From Corynebacterium tuberculostearicum (GTDB taxonomy: Bacteria; Actinomycetota; Actinomycetes; Mycobacteriales; Mycobacteriaceae): a stretch of DNA of 64,000 bases. Under the pieces are notes generated by a model. The model made no database searches and was not told the origin of the DNA. It saw nothing but the letters and a program-made list of their open reading frames with translations. Position numbers and translations under genes: made by a program. Position 1 is the stretch's first letter, and each line of letters starts with the position of its first letter. Shown here one piece after another: positions 35,962 through 44,517 of this stretch. The DNA lies in the NCBI RefSeq assembly GCF_016894265.1, contig NZ_CP069791.1, forward strand, positions 2,369,865 to 2,433,864. Direction: 5' to 3'.

Positions 35962-36702
35962 ATGCCTGCCGTGACACCGCGCTGCCTACGCCGCTTCTCC
36001 GCCGCCGTATTGCTCACCGCTGCCGTGCCGCTCGCGCTCAGCGCCTGCGGTGCTCAGGAGGATTCTTCTTCCTCCCCAGAGCCGGTCTTTTCCAGCCAAG
36101 CACCTGCCGAGGATGAATCCTCCAGCGGAGACGATGCGGCTTCCGCAGCAGCACCCTCCCCGTCCGAGTCCACCGACGGGGGCGATGAAGCGACCACGCA
36201 GCAGCAGGAAAAGAGCGAGGACGCCGAGTGCACGGAGCTGCCCAACGATCCGCGCAAGGTCTACGCCTCTGGCACGGCTCCCGGGCGCATGCCCGCCGAT
36301 GATGGCAGTGATTTCAATTACTGGATCGCCGATATCGACAACTCCTATGACCCGTGCGCCACGATCAGCTGGATCATCTTCCGCGGCTCAATGGGTGACT
36401 TGAACGGTCCGGCGGGCACCGGCGCTTCGATTGCTGATGGCATAGCCTTTTACGTCAATGGCGCTCCGGCCAAGGACATGTCCATCTTCCACAAGGTAGA
36501 GAGCATCACCCCGGTCTCAGACAACGAGGTCGATTTCACGTGGGGAGAGCGCAGCCGCACCACCGCAGAGGGCATTACCGCCCACCACACTGTGCGCTTG
36601 CGGGCACAGGGCGATTCCCTCGAACCGGTATCCGGTGAAGTCGCGGAATTCAACAAGATGTGGGTTGACCTTCCCAGCTACCAGCTGGGCACCTACGACT
36701 AG
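35962..36702 (+). CDS. LppP/LprE-like lipoprotein
   Basis: 246 aa. Signal peptide with lipobox PLALSAC, then about 65 residues of Ser/Glu/Asp/Ala/Pro low-complexity linker, then a folded domain with CTELPNDPRKVYASG, SYDPCATISWIIFRGS and FYVNGAPAKDMS, which resembles the mycobacterial LppP/LprE family (modest similarity by eye). GGAG 10 nt before ATG. Surface-exposed; function unknown. Confidence 0.7.
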   Translation: MPAVTPRCLRRFSAAVLLTAAVPLALSACGAQEDSSSSPEPVFSSQAPAEDESSSGDDAASAAAPSPSESTDGGDEATTQQQEKSEDAECTELPNDPRKVYASGTAPGRMPADDGSDFNYWIADIDNSYDPCATISWIIFRGSMGDLNGPAGTGASIADGIAFYVNGAPAKDMSIFHKVESITPVSDNEVDFTWGERSRTTAEGITAHHTVRLRAQGDSLEPVSGEVAEFNKMWVDLPSYQLGTYD

Positions 36703-36743
36703 CTTTTCGGCCGGAATTTAATCGCCTGGGCCTGCAATACAAT

Positions 36744-36771
36744 GCGCCCCAGCGGAATCCCGCCGGGGCGC
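36744..36771. terminator. Terminator hairpin
   Basis: GCGCCCC (36744-36750) pairs with GGGGCGC (36765-36771) with extra CGG/CCG pairing inside, between two convergent genes; probably works in both directions. Confidence 0.6.
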
Positions 36772-36813
36772 TCGCCTTTGCTCGCTTAATTGCGCAAGCA
36801 GCTCATTACAGCG

Positions 36814-37707
36814 CTAGTCCATCTTGTCCAGGATATCGCCGGTGTTTTGGGCGATGCGCACGTTAGCCACCATGGCTTCCAGGAATAGCCTGATGGCGAC
36901 CATGATTGCGTAGTAAATGACAGTGCTCAGTACCGCCAGGAAGATGAACGCAAAGATGCTTCCGAAGATGGCGGACGCGGAATCTTCCCTAATGCCATAA
37001 ATGCCCATGCCGGTGGCGAACAAGAAGGCACCGAGGAGGTGAAGGATCCACATGATGCCACCAAGGATCATGGCAACCTTGTAGATTTCCTTCACGTGGG
37101 TAAGTGTCAGGAAGTGCTTGAACTCGAACTCAAAGAGCCCGCCCAATAGGCCGTCTTTCTTTCCCAAGCCCTTGAGGGTGTCACTCATCTGGCTCTTCTT
37201 ATTACCGAGAGTCTGGCCGGAATCGGCAGTGGCATCGCCTGCTTGCGGGAACTGTCCGAATCCCTGGCTCGTGCCCTGCTGCTGGGTATAGCCGCCGAAA
37301 ACCGGCCGATCGTTAGCGGACTGGGCGGAGCCGAATTGATCGCCGTTCGCAGCAGCGTCCGACGATGCCGAATCCGTAAATGGATTATGCGCACGGGAGG
37401 CAGCGCCCCCGCTTGGGGTGGAGGACTTCGAGGAGGCCCAGAAGTCAGAGGAGTTGCCCTCCGCGCTCGGCTTCGGGGAGGAAAGGTTACTCGAATTTCC
37501 AGGCTCACCAGGCTTATCGGTGTGGCCGAAAGACTTCGTCTCCTTGGCATCGGTAGAGCCGAATTCCTTAGTCTCATTCACCTCGGAGGCACCGGCGCCT
37601 TCGGCGCTTTTCGCAGCGTCCTCGGCGCGGTGACGCGGGGTTTCAGAAAAATCGCGCGGAGAAAAATCCTTCGGAAACCCGTCGGAGTTGAAATCATTAT
37701 CAGCCAT
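36814..37707 (-). CDS. DUF4282 membrane protein with long disordered N-terminus
   Basis: 297 aa. Residues 1-175 are hydrophilic and low complexity (Ser, Gly, Asn, Asp, Gln); the C-terminal 120 residues hold two helices (AMILGGIMWILHLLGAFLFA and FAFIFLAVLSTVIYYAIMVA) of the DUF4282 type. Start ATG 37707 with TAAGGACC upstream; an upstream in-frame ATG lies within the ATP-grasp gene's terminator area and is unlikely. Function unknown. Confidence 0.72.
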   Translation of the reverse strand: MADNDFNSDGFPKDFSPRDFSETPRHRAEDAAKSAEGAGASEVNETKEFGSTDAKETKSFGHTDKPGEPGNSSNLSSPKPSAEGNSSDFWASSKSSTPSGGAASRAHNPFTDSASSDAAANGDQFGSAQSANDRPVFGGYTQQQGTSQGFGQFPQAGDATADSGQTLGNKKSQMSDTLKGLGKKDGLLGGLFEFEFKHFLTLTHVKEIYKVAMILGGIMWILHLLGAFLFATGMGIYGIREDSASAIFGSIFAFIFLAVLSTVIYYAIMVAIRLFLEAMVANVRIAQNTGDILDKMD

Positions 37708-37795
37708 AATCTGGTCCTTAGAAAATGCTTTAGGGGGATGGTAGGAAAATGCCCCACGGTCACCCGTGGGGCCACTTGGCAGAATACAGCGTGCG

Positions 37796-38857
37796 CTAGG
37801 CGTTCGCGTCCTGAACGCGACGAATTGCCTCGGCGGCAACCTTTTCTTGGATGCCCATGTCTAGCTCGGAAGTGAAGCCAACACAGGAGCAGTTGATCTC
37901 GCCGAGGACATAGGTGTCGGTGCCATCGGGGGCATCGTCAAGCATGAAGTCCGCGGTCCAAATCAGCGGAACGTCCTTGGTATCGCCGAGCTTCTCTGCG
38001 ATAACGGGGCGAGCCTTCTCGAACATCTCGAGCAACTCCGGCCAAGATTCCGGCTTATCGTAGGTGTACTTTGCGCCGGAGAAGAGCGTGGCAGAGAAGT
38101 TGTCGCCGCCTTCCGCTGGCTTCTTGTGCACGATGAATACCGGCTCGTCACCCACGAGGAGAATGCGGATTTCGCCCTCCACAATGCGCGGCATAAAGCG
38201 CATGTCCACCAGCATGCCGTTATCGCCCTCAATGTACTGGTCACAGAAGTCCATGAAGGCGCCCAGCTTGTAGTCGTGGGTCTGGTTATCTACTGCTTCG
38301 GTGCACTTCAGGGCGGTATCGAGCGGGAGCGCGGTGCCCGGTTCCACGGCCTGGGCAAGCTCCTGGTCCGCGAGGCGCACGCGCCAGATGCCCTCACCGG
38401 TGGAACCGCGGTTTTGCTTGAGCACCCGCTCACCATAAGACAGCGAGGTGGGGAAAGTATTATGCAGCTCTTCTACCTCGTAGTACGCGACGGTATCGTC
38501 CGGCACCAGCGGGGTGTCATTGAGCTTGACCAGTGCATCTTTGGCGCCGTAGGCCATCATGTCTGCCGGAGTGGACATGCCTACCAGGCCGGCGTCTGCC
38601 AGCTTGGTGAGCAATTCGAAGTAGCCCTTCTCGCCGCCGGGGATATTGCCTGGGTTCACACGAGAGATATACGCATCAAAGTTTTCAGAAACCTGGGCGT
38701 AGATTTCCTCCGCCTTGTCTGGGTGGAAGTAGATAACCTCCGCATTCCAGCCTTGTTCCTTGATCGCGTCGACGATCGGCATGGTGTCCTTACGGTGACC
38801 ATCTGCGCCTTTATCGGAGCCGCCCTCTACCTCAAATACAACGATTGCATTGTGCAC
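37796..38857 (-). CDS. Cj0069-family ATP-grasp-like protein
   Basis: 353 aa. Features: VVFEVEGGSDKGADGHRKDT, YISRVNPGNIPGGEKGYFEL, VLKQNRGSTGEGIWRVRL (glycine-rich nucleotide loop) and YVLGEINCSCVGF, consistent with an ATP-grasp ligase fold. It matches what I know as the Cj0069 family, whose reaction is not established. GTG at 38857 is preferred, with AAGGGA upstream. Monocistronic, leftward. Confidence 0.7.
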   Translation of the reverse strand: MHNAIVVFEVEGGSDKGADGHRKDTMPIVDAIKEQGWNAEVIYFHPDKAEEIYAQVSENFDAYISRVNPGNIPGGEKGYFELLTKLADAGLVGMSTPADMMAYGAKDALVKLNDTPLVPDDTVAYYEVEELHNTFPTSLSYGERVLKQNRGSTGEGIWRVRLADQELAQAVEPGTALPLDTALKCTEAVDNQTHDYKLGAFMDFCDQYIEGDNGMLVDMRFMPRIVEGEIRILLVGDEPVFIVHKKPAEGGDNFSATLFSGAKYTYDKPESWPELLEMFEKARPVIAEKLGDTKDVPLIWTADFMLDDAPDGTDTYVLGEINCSCVGFTSELDMGIQEKVAAEAIRRVQDANA

Positions 38858-39105
38858 TAGCAATTCCCTTCTTAGGTGGTGTTCATAGCACGTTGTCGCA
38901 CCATATCCGTAGTTTATCCCAGCTTTTCCTCCCCCGCCCGGCCAACTGCCCCCTCCGCCTAACCCCGCCGGCCGGCGCCCCTATTTCCCCGGCCGAGCCC
39001 TGTATCGCACACCACAGGAATGATCCCCGAGTGATCACCACGGGAAAATTCGGGTTAAAGTGGTGGGAGCAAATTACTAACCCTTATAGGAAAGGCAGGC
39101 GGACA

Positions 39106-39969
39106 GTGGCTGACGTTGATCCCTATCCCCCATTTCAGGAATACGCACACCCCGAGCGCCTCGTGTCTGCACCGTGGCTGTCCGCACGCCTAGGCATCAA
39201 GGGCCTGCGCGTCATCGAGGTCGATGAAGACTCGCTCCTCTATGACATTGGCCATATCCCCACCGCCACCCGCATCAACTTCCGCACGGAGCTACTGAGC
39301 CCACTTACTCGCGATTTCATCGATGGCAAAGAGTTCACTGCCTTGATGCGAGACAAGGGCATTAATGCCGACGATACGATCGTCCTTTATGGCGATAAGT
39401 CCAATTGGTGGGCCGCCTACGCCCTGTGGGTATTTACCCTCTTTGGCCACAAGGATGTTCGCCTGCTCGATGGTGGCCGCAATGCCTGGATGGCCGAGGA
39501 ACGCGATACTTCCTTCATGGTGCCGGACTTCCCCGTATCCGAATACCCCGAGGTAAGCCGCGATGATTCCGTCCTGCGTGCCTTCGTAGACCAAGTGCGC
39601 GAGTCCGAAGGAGCGCTCGTGGATACCCGCTCCCCAGAGGAGTTTGCGGGCGAGGCCACCGAGCACGATCCCAATGGCGATTCCGCCTACGGAACCACCA
39701 TGCGCCACGGCCACATCCCGGGCGCCATCAACCTCGAGTGGGACCGTTCCAACTATCCCAACTCCTGCTTCCGCTCGGCCGAGGAGCTCAAGGTTAATTA
39801 CGGAATGTTGGAGCCTGAATCTGCAACGATTCTCTACTCCCACGTGGGCGCACAGGCCGCACACACCTGGTTTGTGTTGACGCATCTTTTGGGATTCACA
39901 AAGACGCAGGTCTACGATGGTTCGTGGTCTGAGTGGGGCAATATGGTGAAAATGCCGATTGAGCGTTAA
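39106..39969 (+). CDS. Rhodanese-like sulfurtransferase lacking the catalytic cysteine
   Basis: 287 aa two-domain rhodanese of the CysA/SseA type: LYGDKSNWWAAYALWVFTLF, LLDGGRNAWMAE, DTRSPEEFAG, and the C-terminal YSHVGAQAAHTWFVLTHLLG. In active enzymes the last loop reads YCRxGERSxHTW; here residue 245 is Ser and 246 is His, so the persulfide-forming cysteine is gone. The other Cys (NSCFRS) is not at the active site. GTG start at 39106 with AGGAAAGGC upstream. It precedes accBC, as in relatives. Confidence 0.82.
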   Translation: MADVDPYPPFQEYAHPERLVSAPWLSARLGIKGLRVIEVDEDSLLYDIGHIPTATRINFRTELLSPLTRDFIDGKEFTALMRDKGINADDTIVLYGDKSNWWAAYALWVFTLFGHKDVRLLDGGRNAWMAEERDTSFMVPDFPVSEYPEVSRDDSVLRAFVDQVRESEGALVDTRSPEEFAGEATEHDPNGDSAYGTTMRHGHIPGAINLEWDRSNYPNSCFRSAEELKVNYGMLEPESATILYSHVGAQAAHTWFVLTHLLGFTKTQVYDGSWSEWGNMVKMPIER

Positions 39970-39987
39970 CTTTTCGGTTTCGCCACA

Positions 39988-40018
39988 TAAACCCATATCC
40001 GGCAGGGATGTGGGTTTA
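39988..40018 (+). terminator. Terminator after the rhodanese gene
   Basis: TAAACCCATATCC (39988-40000) pairs with the arm ending GTGGGTTTA (to 40018) around GGCA, followed by TTTTTG; a classic intrinsic terminator. Confidence 0.75.
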
Positions 40019-40124
40019 TTTTTGTTCAAAAACATCCCCACTCGCGTGCGTGAAAATTAACTCATGCTTTTGTGTGCAAGAATAGATTGCGTATTCAACC
40101 TAATGTGTTCAGGAGGTTGCTGCC

Positions 40125-41888
40125 GTGGCAGTAGAAACCAAAAAGATCTCTAAGGTTCTCGTGGCGAACCGCGGTGAGATCGCCGTTCGCGTGATCCGCG
40201 CGGCCCGCGACGCTGGCATTGCCTCCGTCGCCGTCTACGCCGAGCCAGACGCCCAGGCACCTTTTGCCTCGCTTGCCGACGAAGCCTTTGCCCTCGGCGG
40301 CACCACTTCTGCAGAGTCATACCTCGTCTTTGACAAGATTCTGGACGCCGCAGAAAAGTCCGGCGCCGATGCTATCCACCCCGGCTATGGCTTCTTGTCT
40401 GAAAACGCCGACTTTGCCCAGGCCGTCATCGATGCCGGCCTGACTTGGATTGGCCCCTCCCCCGAGTCCATCCGTGACTTGGGAGATAAGGTTACCGCGC
40501 GGCACATCGCCGAGCGCGCCGAAGCCCCCATGGCCCCAGGCACCAAAGATCCGGTAGCCGGCGCCGATGAGGTGCAGTCCTTCGCCATGGAATACGGCCT
40601 GCCCGTAGCCATCAAGGCTGCCTTTGGCGGCGGCGGCCGCGGCATGAAGGTGGCCTACTCCGCAGAGGAAATCCCCGAGCTCTTTGAATCCGCCACCCGT
40701 GAGGCGACTTCCGCCTTCGGTCGCGGCGAGTGCTTCGTAGAGCGTTACCTGGACCGAGCCCGCCACGTCGAGGCCCAGGTGCTGGCGGATAAGCACGGCA
40801 ACGTAGTCGTCGTCGGCACGCGCGATTGCTCCCTGCAGCGCCGCTTCCAAAAGCTGGTCGAAGAAGCCCCGGCTCCTTTCCTCACTGATGAGCAGCGCGC
40901 CTCCATCCACGAGTCCGCCAAGCGCATCTGCCGCGAGGCCGGCTACTACGGCGCAGGCACCGTGGAATACCTGGTGGGCGCCGATGGCCTCATTTCCTTC
41001 CTAGAGGTCAATACCCGCCTGCAGGTGGAGCACCCAGTTTCCGAGGAAACCACCGGCCTCGATCTCGTGCGCGAGCAGTTCCGCATCGCTGAGGGCCACG
41101 AGCTCTCTCTGAAGGAAGACCCCACCCCGCGCGGCCACGCCTTCGAGTTCCGCATCAACGGCGAGGATGCCGCGGCGAACTTCATGCCAGCCCCTGGCAC
41201 CATCGTGAAGTACTCCGAGCCGTCGGGTCCGGGCGTGCGCGTTGATTCCGGCGTCGTCCAGGGCTCCGTCATTGGCGGCCAATTCGATTCCATGCTGGCC
41301 AAGCTCATCGTCTGGGGCCCAGACCGCGAGACCGCGCTGCGTCGCTCCGCCCGCGCCCTGTCCGAGTACACGGTGGAGGGCCTGCCCACCGTTATCCCGT
41401 TTGACCAGGCTATCGTTGCTGATCCAGCTTTCACCGCAGAAGACGGCAACTTCGACGTCTACACCAAGTGGATCGAAGAGGAATGGGATAACCAGCTGCC
41501 CGCCCACGATGACTCCACCGATGCCGAGGCTGCAGAGGCAGAGCCGTCCCAGGTACACACCGTGGAAATCGACGGCCGCCGCATCGAGGTCGCCCTCCCC
41601 GCCTCCTTCGGCGCCACCGGCACCCCACGCAAAAAGAAGAAGCGCAAGGGCTCTGGCGCCAAGGCCGCTGTATCCGGCGATGCCGTTACCTCCCCAATGC
41701 AGGGCACGGTCATCAAGGTCAACGTCGAAGAAGGTCAAGAGGTCACCGAGGGCGAGGTCCTCCTCGTGCTCGAGGCCATGAAGATGGAAAACCCCGTCAA
41801 GGCACATAAGGCCGGCACCGTTACCGGCTTGGCCGTGGAGGCAGGCGCTGCTACCACCAAGGGCAGCGTACTGCTGGAAATCAAGTAG
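40125..41888 (+). CDS. accBC: Biotin carboxylase / biotin carboxyl carrier fusion
   Basis: 587 aa alpha subunit of acyl-CoA carboxylase. Biotin carboxylase domain: [35 protein letters not shown] loop, [19 protein letters not shown] Lys-rich linker (about residue 505) leads to the biotinyl domain with [13 protein letters not shown], whose lysine is biotinylated by BirA. GTG start at 40125 with CAGGAGG 8-9 nt upstream. Works with AccD and AccE encoded at 33.2-34.9 kb. Confidence 0.93.
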   Translation: MAVETKKISKVLVANRGEIAVRVIRAARDAGIASVAVYAEPDAQAPFASLADEAFALGGTTSAESYLVFDKILDAAEKSGADAIHPGYGFLSENADFAQAVIDAGLTWIGPSPESIRDLGDKVTARHIAERAEAPMAPGTKDPVAGADEVQSFAMEYGLPVAIKAAFGGGGRGMKVAYSAEEIPELFESATREATSAFGRGECFVERYLDRARHVEAQVLADKHGNVVVVGTRDCSLQRRFQKLVEEAPAPFLTDEQRASIHESAKRICREAGYYGAGTVEYLVGADGLISFLEVNTRLQVEHPVSEETTGLDLVREQFRIAEGHELSLKEDPTPRGHAFEFRINGEDAAANFMPAPGTIVKYSEPSGPGVRVDSGVVQGSVIGGQFDSMLAKLIVWGPDRETALRRSARALSEYTVEGLPTVIPFDQAIVADPAFTAEDGNFDVYTKWIEEEWDNQLPAHDDSTDAEAAEAEPSQVHTVEIDGRRIEVALPASFGATGTPRKKKKRKGSGAKAAVSGDAVTSPMQGTVIKVNVEEGQEVTEGEVLLVLEAMKMENPVKAHKAGTVTGLAVEAGAATTKGSVLLEIK

Positions 41889-41911
41889 CCTACCCCGCTA
41901 GCCTTGGAAGA

Positions 41912-42355
41912 ATGACTGATTCTTCTCTCGGCGTGCGCTTGGCCAAGGAAGAGGACCGCGACTATCTTGCGGGCCTCTTCCCTTCTTCTATCGCGGACTG
42001 GTCCCCCATTGTGGACGGCGGGGTTATCGCCCTGCCCATGGCCGCCAACGAGGACCCCACTGTTGCTCCCCGCGGCGCCGCGCTCCTGCGCTACTATCCC
42101 GCCGCCGACAAAGGCCCAGCTTTCTTGGGCGATCCCTCGGCGCACCCGCTTGACGACGCCACCTGGCTTACCCCCTTCGACCCCGAAGACATTCCCGAGC
42201 TCATCGTCTCCAGCGATGACCCCGCCGCCCGCGAGTTGCTTATTGCCAACGCCATCGGCCTCGCGGCCGAGCAGACTGCCCCCGGCATCTCTTCCGCTGA
42301 GCCCTTGCCCGGATTTGAAGAGCTCGACCCCGGTAAGTTCTTCCGCCGCTTCTAG
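41912..42355 (+). CDS. Hypothetical protein (147 aa)
   Basis: Not recognised. Acidic, with proline-rich stretches (WLTPFDPEDIPELIV) and no membrane helix or signal peptide. It sits 24 nt after accBC in the same direction and may be co-transcribed. The start has no strong ribosome binding site. Confidence 0.6.
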   Translation: MTDSSLGVRLAKEEDRDYLAGLFPSSIADWSPIVDGGVIALPMAANEDPTVAPRGAALLRYYPAADKGPAFLGDPSAHPLDDATWLTPFDPEDIPELIVSSDDPAARELLIANAIGLAAEQTAPGISSAEPLPGFEELDPGKFFRRF

Positions 42356-42397
42356 CTCGCCCCTAGGTCCGGCCGCCCTCCTGCTAACCTAGCTACG

Positions 42398-42979
42398 ATG
42401 CTGAAAATAGATGCAACTTATGGACATTCCACCGCTTTAGGGCGCCTGAATCGCACCTTCGACGCCGGTCGCGTATACGGCTTGAAGGGCCCCAATGGTG
42501 CGGGTAAATCTACGCTGCTGCAGACGTTGAGCGGCGAGATTGCCCCACTCGAGGGCACCGTTACCATCGACGGCACCGGGCCCGGCAGCGCAGAGGCCGC
42601 CGGCTCCGTCATCGCAGTCGCGGACCCGGTCTTCTTGCCCGACCTCACCGTCGGCGAACACTTCACCCTGCTTTCGCGCCGCTCCGGCGTAGACTTTGCC
42701 GAGGTCCATGAGCTGTGGGCCCTCGATGACGCCATCCTAAACTCCGCAGTCAGCGACCTTTCTTCTGGCCAGCGCCAGCGCGTTTACCTCGCCGCCCAGC
42801 TCTATCAGCCGGCCAAGGCTCTGCTTATCGACGAACCCGAGCGCCACCTTGACCACACCTGGACCGCCTTCTTGGCCGAGGAGCTGCGCCACCTCGCCGC
42901 CGAGGGCCGTTGTGTAGTGCTGGCCTCCCACTCCCCGGCCATCTTCGATGCCTGCGACGAGGTGGTGGAAATTTCATGA
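42398..42979 (+). CDS. ABC transporter ATP-binding protein
   Basis: 193 aa, a short ABC ATPase: [18 protein letters not shown] Walker A, LSSGQRQRVYLAAQL signature, ALLIDEPERHLD Walker B and a switch histidine in LASHSP. Its stop overlaps the start of the membrane partner (ATGA). The substrate is unknown; exporter-type organisation. Confidence 0.82.
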   Translation: MLKIDATYGHSTALGRLNRTFDAGRVYGLKGPNGAGKSTLLQTLSGEIAPLEGTVTIDGTGPGSAEAAGSVIAVADPVFLPDLTVGEHFTLLSRRSGVDFAEVHELWALDDAILNSAVSDLSSGQRQRVYLAAQLYQPAKALLIDEPERHLDHTWTAFLAEELRHLAAEGRCVVLASHSPAIFDACDEVVEIS

Positions 42980-43998
42980 AGCTTCTGTCCACAGCCTCCT
43001 CAGCCCTCTATTACGCCTTTATAGCGGCGCTCATCGCGAGCGTCAGTGTTTACGCTTGGCAGAATGCCGCCGAGGTTTTGCCCTCGCTCGCGCAGCGCAC
43101 AGCCGCGGCCCTGCCCGCCACCGCGACCATCGGCGCTGGGGTCGGCTCCCTCGCCCTCATCGTTCTTCTTGAAGCGCTCTATCCGCTGCGCAGCCTTTCG
43201 CTCAGCCGGTGGGTCTATGTGGATAGGCCGCGGGGGCGTATGCGGGGCGTCGATAAGCTGTCCATTGCCCAGCTCGCCGGCGTGAGCCTCCTCGGCCTAG
43301 CCCTGTGCACGTCGCTGCGCCTTCCGCTCTATGCGGCGATGGCCCTCCCCTTGCTGCGCATAGCGCTCGGCTGGCGTTCCTTCGACCTCGCCTCGCTTCT
43401 TCGCGCGGGCCGCACCCGTGCCGTCGGCTCGTCTTCCTTTGGGCTTTTGGATTCTGAGGTTTCTGCCGATGCCATTGCTTCCCAGTCGGCGCGCCTGCGC
43501 CCCAGCTCGCGCGCCACGACGTCGCCCAGCTATCTCTTTATCCGGCGCCTATACCGCCGCTGGTACATCCCGCTCGGCGCGGTAGCTGTCATCGGCCTCA
43601 CCCTAGGCCTTGTCCCACAGCTCGGCAGCCTGGCGCTCATAGGATTCGCTGCCGCATGGACCATCGTCGGCGCCGCCACCGGCCGCGCCGCATCCTTTGG
43701 CCGCATCATCGACGGAACCTGGCCCGACTGGGGACTTCCCTTGACCGCGACAGCCGGTGCCGCCGTTCTCGGTACCGCCTTCATCGCCGCCGTGTGGAAG
43801 CTGCCGGTACTCGTACTCGCCGCGTGCTGTTTAGGACTTACCTACGCCTCCTTCAAGCGCTCCCGCCCAGCGCGAGTGGCCACCATGAACATCATCGACA
43901 CCGGTGGCTTCGGTGCTTCGTTCTCCCCCGAAGTCTTCGGTTACTTCCTGCGCGGCGGCTACGGCATTGCGGCCGTAGCTGTGGTCCTCTTCTTTTAG
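42976..43998 (+). CDS. ABC transporter membrane protein (DUF6297-like)
   Basis: 340 aa with about eight hydrophobic helices and a short basic cytoplasmic loop (RLYRRWYIPL). It is coupled by ATGA to the upstream ATPase, with which it probably forms an exporter. I do not recognise the permease family with certainty. The upstream open frame is the ATPase gene read in another phase. Confidence 0.7.
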   Translation: MKLLSTASSALYYAFIAALIASVSVYAWQNAAEVLPSLAQRTAAALPATATIGAGVGSLALIVLLEALYPLRSLSLSRWVYVDRPRGRMRGVDKLSIAQLAGVSLLGLALCTSLRLPLYAAMALPLLRIALGWRSFDLASLLRAGRTRAVGSSSFGLLDSEVSADAIASQSARLRPSSRATTSPSYLFIRRLYRRWYIPLGAVAVIGLTLGLVPQLGSLALIGFAAAWTIVGAATGRAASFGRIIDGTWPDWGLPLTATAGAAVLGTAFIAAVWKLPVLVLAACCLGLTYASFKRSRPARVATMNIIDTGGFGASFSPEVFGYFLRGGYGIAAVAVVLFF

Positions 43999-44012
43999 TC
44001 GCCCTGCGCTTT

Positions 44013-44052
44013 CCCCAGGTACGCCACTTCAATAAGTTGCACATACCTGGGG
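44013..44052 (+). terminator. Terminator after the ABC pair
   Basis: CCCCAGGTA (44013-44021) pairs with TACCTGGGG (44044-44052), followed by ATTTCTTTT. Confidence 0.7.
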
Positions 44053-44064
44053 ATTTCTTTTGAG

Positions 44065-44125
44065 CTTTATTCTGTATTACTTCACATAACACAGTTTGTG
44101 TTACTATAAGTAATACAGAATAAAG
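44065..44125. promoter_or_regulatory. Large nested palindrome, probable GntR operator
   Basis: The arms CTTTATTCTGTATTACTT (44065-44082) and 44108-44125 are perfectly complementary over 18 nt; inside them sits TAACACA-GTT-TGTGTTA (44087-44103). The whole 61-nt element ends 14 nt before the GntR gene, so it is likely bound by that regulator. It is AT-rich compared with its surroundings and also overlaps the probable promoter. Confidence 0.75.
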
Positions 44126-44139
44126 ATTGGAGGTGACAG

Positions 44140-44517
44140 ATGTTCATTAACCTCAACCCCGATTCAGATGTCCCCGTCTTCCAACAAATCCACGATGAAT
44201 TAGTACTGGCCATAGCTCGCGGCCAGCTCTCTGATGGCGACAAGCTAGACCCTGTCCGCCGCGTCGCCAAAGACATAGGCATCAACCCAGCCACCGTAAA
44301 AAAGGCGTACGACCTCTTGGTCTCTGACGGCCTCATTGAAACCGCCGGCCGCTCCGGCTCCATCGTCAGACCCGGCGCTCACACCGAGGCTCAAGAAAGA
44401 CAACTAGCTGAGCAATTAGGCCGAGTAGTTGCGCTCGCCCGTGCCCAAGGCTTTAGCCCAGATGAGCTCCACACCCACCTCAGCTCCACTCTTAAACACT
44501 TGGAAGTATCGTCATGA
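44140..44517 (+). CDS. GntR-family regulator, YtrA type
   Basis: 125 aa. Winged helix: VPVFQQIHDELVLAIARGQL, LDPVRRVAKDIGINPATVKK, AYDLLVSDGLIETAGRSGS; a short C-terminal helical tail as in the YtrA subfamily, which lacks a big effector domain. GGAGGTG before the ATG. The stop overlaps the next gene (ATGA). The nested palindrome at 44065-44125 is its probable target. Confidence 0.88.
   Translation: MFINLNPDSDVPVFQQIHDELVLAIARGQLSDGDKLDPVRRVAKDIGINPATVKKAYDLLVSDGLIETAGRSGSIVRPGAHTEAQERQLAEQLGRVVALARAQGFSPDELHTHLSSTLKHLEVSS

Noticed and set aside
39990..40124. Riboswitch before accBC
   Set aside because: Only a terminator hairpin of the preceding gene is visible; no conserved aptamer pattern was recognised.
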